Positions 60,503 to 64,000 of a DNA stretch of 64,000 nucleotides are shown here, piece after piece (position 1 is the first letter of the stretch; each line of letters opens with the position of its first letter). The stretch spans positions 4,656,361-4,720,360 of the forward strand of contig CP073016.1 of the NCBI GenBank assembly GCA_025370075.1. Direction: 5' to 3'. Made by a program: the position numbers and the translations under genes. A model generated the notes under the pieces. That model was not told the origin of the DNA. It was given only the letters and a program-made list of their open reading frames with translations, and did not search any database. Source of the DNA: Chryseotalea sp. WA131a. Its GTDB lineage: Bacteria; Bacteroidota; Bacteroidia; Cytophagales; Cyclobacteriaceae.

Positions 60503-63500
60503 TTATCCCAGAAGTTTTTCCAATATCTCCTTCGCAGCTTGTGTTACGGGCGTGCCCGGGCCAAAGATGCCACTCACACCACACTGAAGTAAAAAGTCGT
60601 AATCTTTTTCGGGGATCACACCGCCTGCCACCACCAAAATATCGGGCCGGCCAATTTCTTTGAGCGCGTTTATCAACTCGGGCACTAATGTTTTATGCCC
60701 CGCGGCCAAGCTGCTGGCACCCACCACGTGCACATCATTTTCGGCCGCTTGTTTGGCTACTTCTTCAGGCGTTTGAAACAACGGCCCAATGTCCACATCA
60801 AAACCCAAGTCTGCAAAGCCTGTGGCGATTACTTTCGCACCACGGTCGTGGCCATCTTGCCCCATTTTGGCAACCAATATTCGCGGACGTCTACCATCCA
60901 GTTCTGCAAATTTATCGGAGAGCTGCCGCACTGCGTTTAATTCATCTTGGTCTTTCATCTCACTTGAATATACACCAGAAATAGATTGAATGTTTGCTTT
61001 GTAACGTCCAAAAGACTTTTCCATCGCCATCGAAATTTCACCCAAGGTGGCACGTGCGCGCCCCGCCACTACTGCCAACTCCAACAAATTTCCCTCTCCA
61101 CTGGCGGCTGCTTTTTCAATCGCTTGCAATGCTGCGGTTACTTCTGCTGCGTTGCGGTCGCGTTTCACTTGTTCGAGGCGTGCAATTTGTTCTGAGCGTA
61201 CGGCTGTGTTGTCAATATCCAAAATGTCGAAATCTGGTTTTTCATCGGTGCGGTACTGATTCACACCTACAATCACATCTTTGCCCGAATCAATCCGCGC
61301 TTGCTTGGCAGCTGCGGCTTCTTCAATGCGCAACTTGGGCAATCCACTTTCAATGGCTTTGGTCATACCGCCCAATTTTTCTACCTCCTCAATCAATGCC
61401 CATGCTTTTTCAATCAATTGCTCGGTAAGGTGCTCTATATAGTAAGAGCCGCCAAGTGGATCCACCACTTTGGTGATGCCTGTATCTTTTTGCAAATACA
61501 ATTGTGTGTTGCGTGCAATCCTTGCGGAGAAATCAGTCGGAAGGGCAATCGCCTCATCGAGCGAATTGGTGTGCAGGGATTGTGTGCCACCCAAAGCTGC
61601 CGCCAAGGCTTCAATGCTAGTGCGTGCTACATTGTTGTAAGGGTCTTGTTCGGTGAGGCTCCAGCCAGAAGTTTGGCAATGTGTGCGCAACGCCAACGAC
61701 TTTGGATTTTTGGGAGCGAATTTACTCACCATTTTTGACCACAGAAATCTGCCGGCTCGCATTTTCGCCACCTCCATAAAAAAATTCATGCCGATGCCCC
61801 AGAAGAAAGACAGGCGCGGAGCAAAATCGTCAATGGCAATGCCGGCTTGAATGCCAGCACGAATGTATTCCAATCCATCCGCCAAGGTGTAAGCCAACTC
61901 GATGTGTGCTGGCGCACCTGCTTCGTGCATATGGTAGCCACTGATGCTGATGCTGTTGAACTTGGGCATGTGGCTAGAGCAGTACTCAAAAATATCGGCC
62001 ACGATGCGCATGGATTGGGCAGGTGGATAGATATACGTGTTGCGCACCATGAACTCTTTTAAAATATCATTTTGAATGGTGCCACTTAATTGCTTTGGCG
62101 TTACCCCTTGTTCTTCAGCAGCCACAATATAAAATGCCATGATAGGGATCACTGCCCCGTTCATCGTCATTGATACTGACATTTTATCGAGCGGTATTTG
62201 ATCGAACAGAATTTTCATGTCGAGCACTGAATCGATGGCCACACCGGCTTTGCCTACATCACCCATTACGCGTGGATGATCGGAGTCATAACCCCGGTGC
62301 GTAGCTAAATCAAAAGCAACCGACAAGCCTTTTTGTCCTGCTTCTAAATTTCTTCTATAAAATGCGTTTGATTCTTTTGCGGTTGAAAACCCAGCGTACT
62401 GGCGAATCGTCCACGGGCGCACGGTGTACATGGTAGCGTATGGTCCCCGCAGAAAAGGCGGAACGCCCGCTTGCGAATTTTCCGTGATGGGGGAGGATAT
62501 GTCGCTTGGGGAGAATGACGGTTTTACTTTGATTTTTTCTGCCGTCAGCCATTCATTTGACAATTGCTCACTGCCAACTGCCAACCACCTACGCTGAATG
62601 TCAGCGTCCTGACCCAAAGCGTCAGGACTGCTTACTTTTTCAATTTGAATTCCCAACTTCTCAATGATCTGCTCCACCAACGAATCAATAAAATAAGACC
62701 CTGCCAACGGATCTGCTACTTTCGATAAATAAGATTCTTCGCGCAAAATAGATGAAACGTTTCTTGCCATCCGCACCATGGTTAACTGCGAAGCGTGCTC
62801 TGGAATAACCGTTAACTGATCGCATCCGCCCAAAACCCCCGCCATGGCAGCATAGGTTTCGTAAATCAAATTGCCGTGTGGCTGATACGTTTCTTTCGAA
62901 AATGGCACAGACTGCGCGTGAATACAAACCGCTTGGGTGCCAGCCATGTCCGCCCATAAGGCGCGCAACGCTTTTAACTTGGCTATGGAAGTAAAGAAAT
63001 TAGCTGAAACAGAAACCGAAAAGCAAATTTTTTGCGAAGCTTGCGAAACCGAACAACCCTGCGCCATTAAAAGACGTTGGGCTTCGTTTGCTATTGAAAG
63101 AGCTTTCCTAATTTCTTCAATGATGTTTTCGTTTGATTCTACTTTAATTCCGCAGGAATGAAAGAGTGGCCAATTTAACTTTGCCGCCACTGTGTAGTCG
63201 ATAGCACCTTTCCAAAAAAAACATCCGGATAATTCTTTTACATCGTATCCTTTTTCGGTTTGCTTAATAAATTCATCAACAAACGAAACACAATCAATAC
63301 CAAGCAAAAAACTCACTCGACAATAGTTCAGTTGAATCCCTGACAAAAGTTCTGCGGCCGATGTTTGCGGATGAATAATTTCGAACAGGATTCCATCGGC
63401 ACCGTTTTGCAAGTGTAGCAAAGCTTGCTGGTTGGCGGCTTTGGCGTTTTCTACTAAAACTTTTGGCATGTTATGCCAAGTTCTTGCACCTAAGTACGGA

Positions 63501-63697
63501 TTATTGGAAACTGGAAGAGTAGGTGCTGAGCTTTTTTGGTCAGCACGAGTATAATAGGGCTTAATCGCAAGACCATTCTCAGAAAAAGAAAGTTTCTCAA
63601 ACGGATTTTCGCCATTCAACTCTTGTTTGGCGGCTTCCACCCAGCTTTCGATCGATTGTTTCGAGAAAACTTCTGACCAGTTATCGATTTTTTCCAT
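60503..63697 (-). CDS. Fused small-plus-large methylmalonyl-CoA mutase
   Basis: 1064 residues from the ATG at 63697 (MEKIDNWSEVFSK). The N-terminal part (1 to about 360) is a small-subunit-type TIM-barrel domain (RAL-WADMAGTQ, VADPLAGSYFIDSLVEQ). A 25-residue linker follows, then a complete large subunit: RPWTIRQYAGFSTA with its active-site Tyr nearby, LATHRGYDSDHPR, QTSGWSLTEQDPYNN, and a B12-binding C-terminal domain with GQDGHDRG (base-off DxHxxG) and VVAGGVIP. It isomerises methylmalonyl-CoA to succinyl-CoA using adenosylcobalamin. Such subunits are normally separate genes. Confidence 0.9.
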   Translation of the reverse strand: MEKIDNWSEVFSKQSIESWVEAAKQELNGENPFEKLSFSENGLAIKPYYTRADQKSSAPTLPVSNNPYLGARTWHNMPKVLVENAKAANQQALLHLQNGADGILFEIIHPQTSAAELLSGIQLNYCRVSFLLGIDCVSFVDEFIKQTEKGYDVKELSGCFFWKGAIDYTVAAKLNWPLFHSCGIKVESNENIIEEIRKALSIANEAQRLLMAQGCSVSQASQKICFSVSVSANFFTSIAKLKALRALWADMAGTQAVCIHAQSVPFSKETYQPHGNLIYETYAAMAGVLGGCDQLTVIPEHASQLTMVRMARNVSSILREESYLSKVADPLAGSYFIDSLVEQIIEKLGIQIEKVSSPDALGQDADIQRRWLAVGSEQLSNEWLTAEKIKVKPSFSPSDISSPITENSQAGVPPFLRGPYATMYTVRPWTIRQYAGFSTAKESNAFYRRNLEAGQKGLSVAFDLATHRGYDSDHPRVMGDVGKAGVAIDSVLDMKILFDQIPLDKMSVSMTMNGAVIPIMAFYIVAAEEQGVTPKQLSGTIQNDILKEFMVRNTYIYPPAQSMRIVADIFEYCSSHMPKFNSISISGYHMHEAGAPAHIELAYTLADGLEYIRAGIQAGIAIDDFAPRLSFFWGIGMNFFMEVAKMRAGRFLWSKMVSKFAPKNPKSLALRTHCQTSGWSLTEQDPYNNVARTSIEALAAALGGTQSLHTNSLDEAIALPTDFSARIARNTQLYLQKDTGITKVVDPLGGSYYIEHLTEQLIEKAWALIEEVEKLGGMTKAIESGLPKLRIEEAAAAKQARIDSGKDVIVGVNQYRTDEKPDFDILDIDNTAVRSEQIARLEQVKRDRNAAEVTAALQAIEKAAASGEGNLLELAVVAGRARATLGEISMAMEKSFGRYKANIQSISGVYSSEMKDQDELNAVRQLSDKFAELDGRRPRILVAKMGQDGHDRGAKVIATGFADLGFDVDIGPLFQTPEEVAKQAAENDVHVVGASSLAAGHKTLVPELINALKEIGRPDILVVAGGVIPEKDYDFLLQCGVSGIFGPGTPVTQAAKEILEKLLG
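62592..62628. repeat. Double palindrome inside the mutase linker
   Basis: CGCTGA-ATG-TCAGCG (62592-62606) overlaps GTCCTGAC-CCAAAGC-GTCAGGAC (62606-62628): two perfect stems in coding DNA for DALGQDADIQRR, exactly at the joint of the two mutase parts. It has the look of an intergenic element. Confidence 0.7.
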
Positions 63698-64000
63698 AGG
63701 GAGATGCAAACGGTTTCAAGTTGGACTTTAGTTGCGAAGAATGCAATAGAAAATTTTGAACTTTAAGTAAAAGAGCCTCGGGTGTTGCCTTGCCCCGCCC
63801 TTTTCGAAAATAAAAAAAATAAATTCAAAAAATTAGTTTACGGTTTCCCTGATTTTTGCGATAAAAACCAAATAATTTTTTCACTATAAAATAAATTAAA
63901 AAGTCAAGGGCAAAATTTATTTTTCTTCTCTTTTCTTATTCAAAAATTTTTACACCTTTGTCTCCCCGCGAGAAAAAAAAAGTAAAAAAACGGCCCAACC
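63698..64000. other. AT-rich region upstream of the mutase gene
   Basis: About 300 bp with long A and T runs and no gene. A cobalamin riboswitch was looked for because the enzyme uses B12, but no B12 box (GCCACTG) was seen. The right end (63945-64000) contains TTTACACCTTTG, one base pattern off a -7 element, and may belong to a gene beyond the window. Confidence 0.45.

Noticed and set aside
63698..64000. Cobalamin riboswitch upstream of the B12-dependent mutase
   Set aside because: Looked for because of the enzyme's cofactor, but no B12 box or paired stems could be found in the AT-rich region.
1..64000. tRNA, rRNA or CRISPR
   Set aside because: Scanned for TPsiC-like sequence, rRNA landmarks and regularly spaced short repeats; the only regular array is the 185-bp lipopeptide array, which encodes proteins.

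Overview
The window reads as chromosomal DNA of a Bacteroidota bacterium, most likely of the order Cytophagales. This is inferred from type IX secretion (T9SS) C-terminal sorting signals, an IPExxxVDY-family protein beside pyruvate kinase, promoters of the TAnnTTTG type, few Shine-Dalgarno sequences, and many exported TPR, FN3 and caspase-like proteins. No tRNA, rRNA, CRISPR array or intact transposase gene was found.

Layout: 1-48 is the first 16 codons of uvrB, leaving the window. 200-1856 holds a TonB-C protein gene broken by an in-frame amber codon, then a DUF2846-like lipoprotein. 1860-5482 is a compact minus-strand operon (TPR protein, ComA-like phosphosulfolactate synthase, DedA, AroE). 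5584-11522 is an exopolysaccharide export set (GT4 glycosyltransferase, Wza-like, Wzc-like tyrosine kinase, PHP phosphatase, SDR), divergent from hflX. 12984-20189 is a very large FN3/T9SS gene, interrupted by a one-base frameshift, followed in the same direction by a C14 caspase. 20265-23536 has three successive PIN-domain toxin-antitoxin modules, two of them behind homologous palindrome-plus-promoter elements. 24360-26900 and 33900-35170 are repeat-rich, decayed regions that carry complementary halves of one CPBP-protease gene. 27006-33890 is a complete efflux operon (TetR, TolC, HlyD, two ABC ATPases, two permeases). 35173-44987 is mostly housekeeping: rnc, fabF, acpP, IPExxxVDY, pyk, an EamA exporter, metG, then a TPR histidine kinase.

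45096-45961 is the most striking locus: five tandem 185-bp units, each encoding a 41-residue lipoprotein, transcribed divergently from the TPR histidine kinase and followed by a 48-residue exported peptide gene. Next come a 244-bp-spaced repeat, a detached 3' fragment of bioB, a two-gene module (GNAT-fold-like protein plus small charged partner) and intact bioB. 48784-63697 holds sppA, folK, plsC, a fourth PIN module, an RsmB-type methyltransferase, a Rieske protein, a giant TPR-CHAT protein, an XRE regulator, a beta-barrel protein and a fused small-plus-large methylmalonyl-CoA mutase whose linker looks like former intergenic DNA.

All names rest on motifs read by eye; no database search was run. 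The best candidates for undescribed biology are the lipopeptide array with its divergent TPR kinase, the bioB-flanked two-gene module, the split CPBP gene, and the repeat elements that carry promoters for toxin-antitoxin operons.
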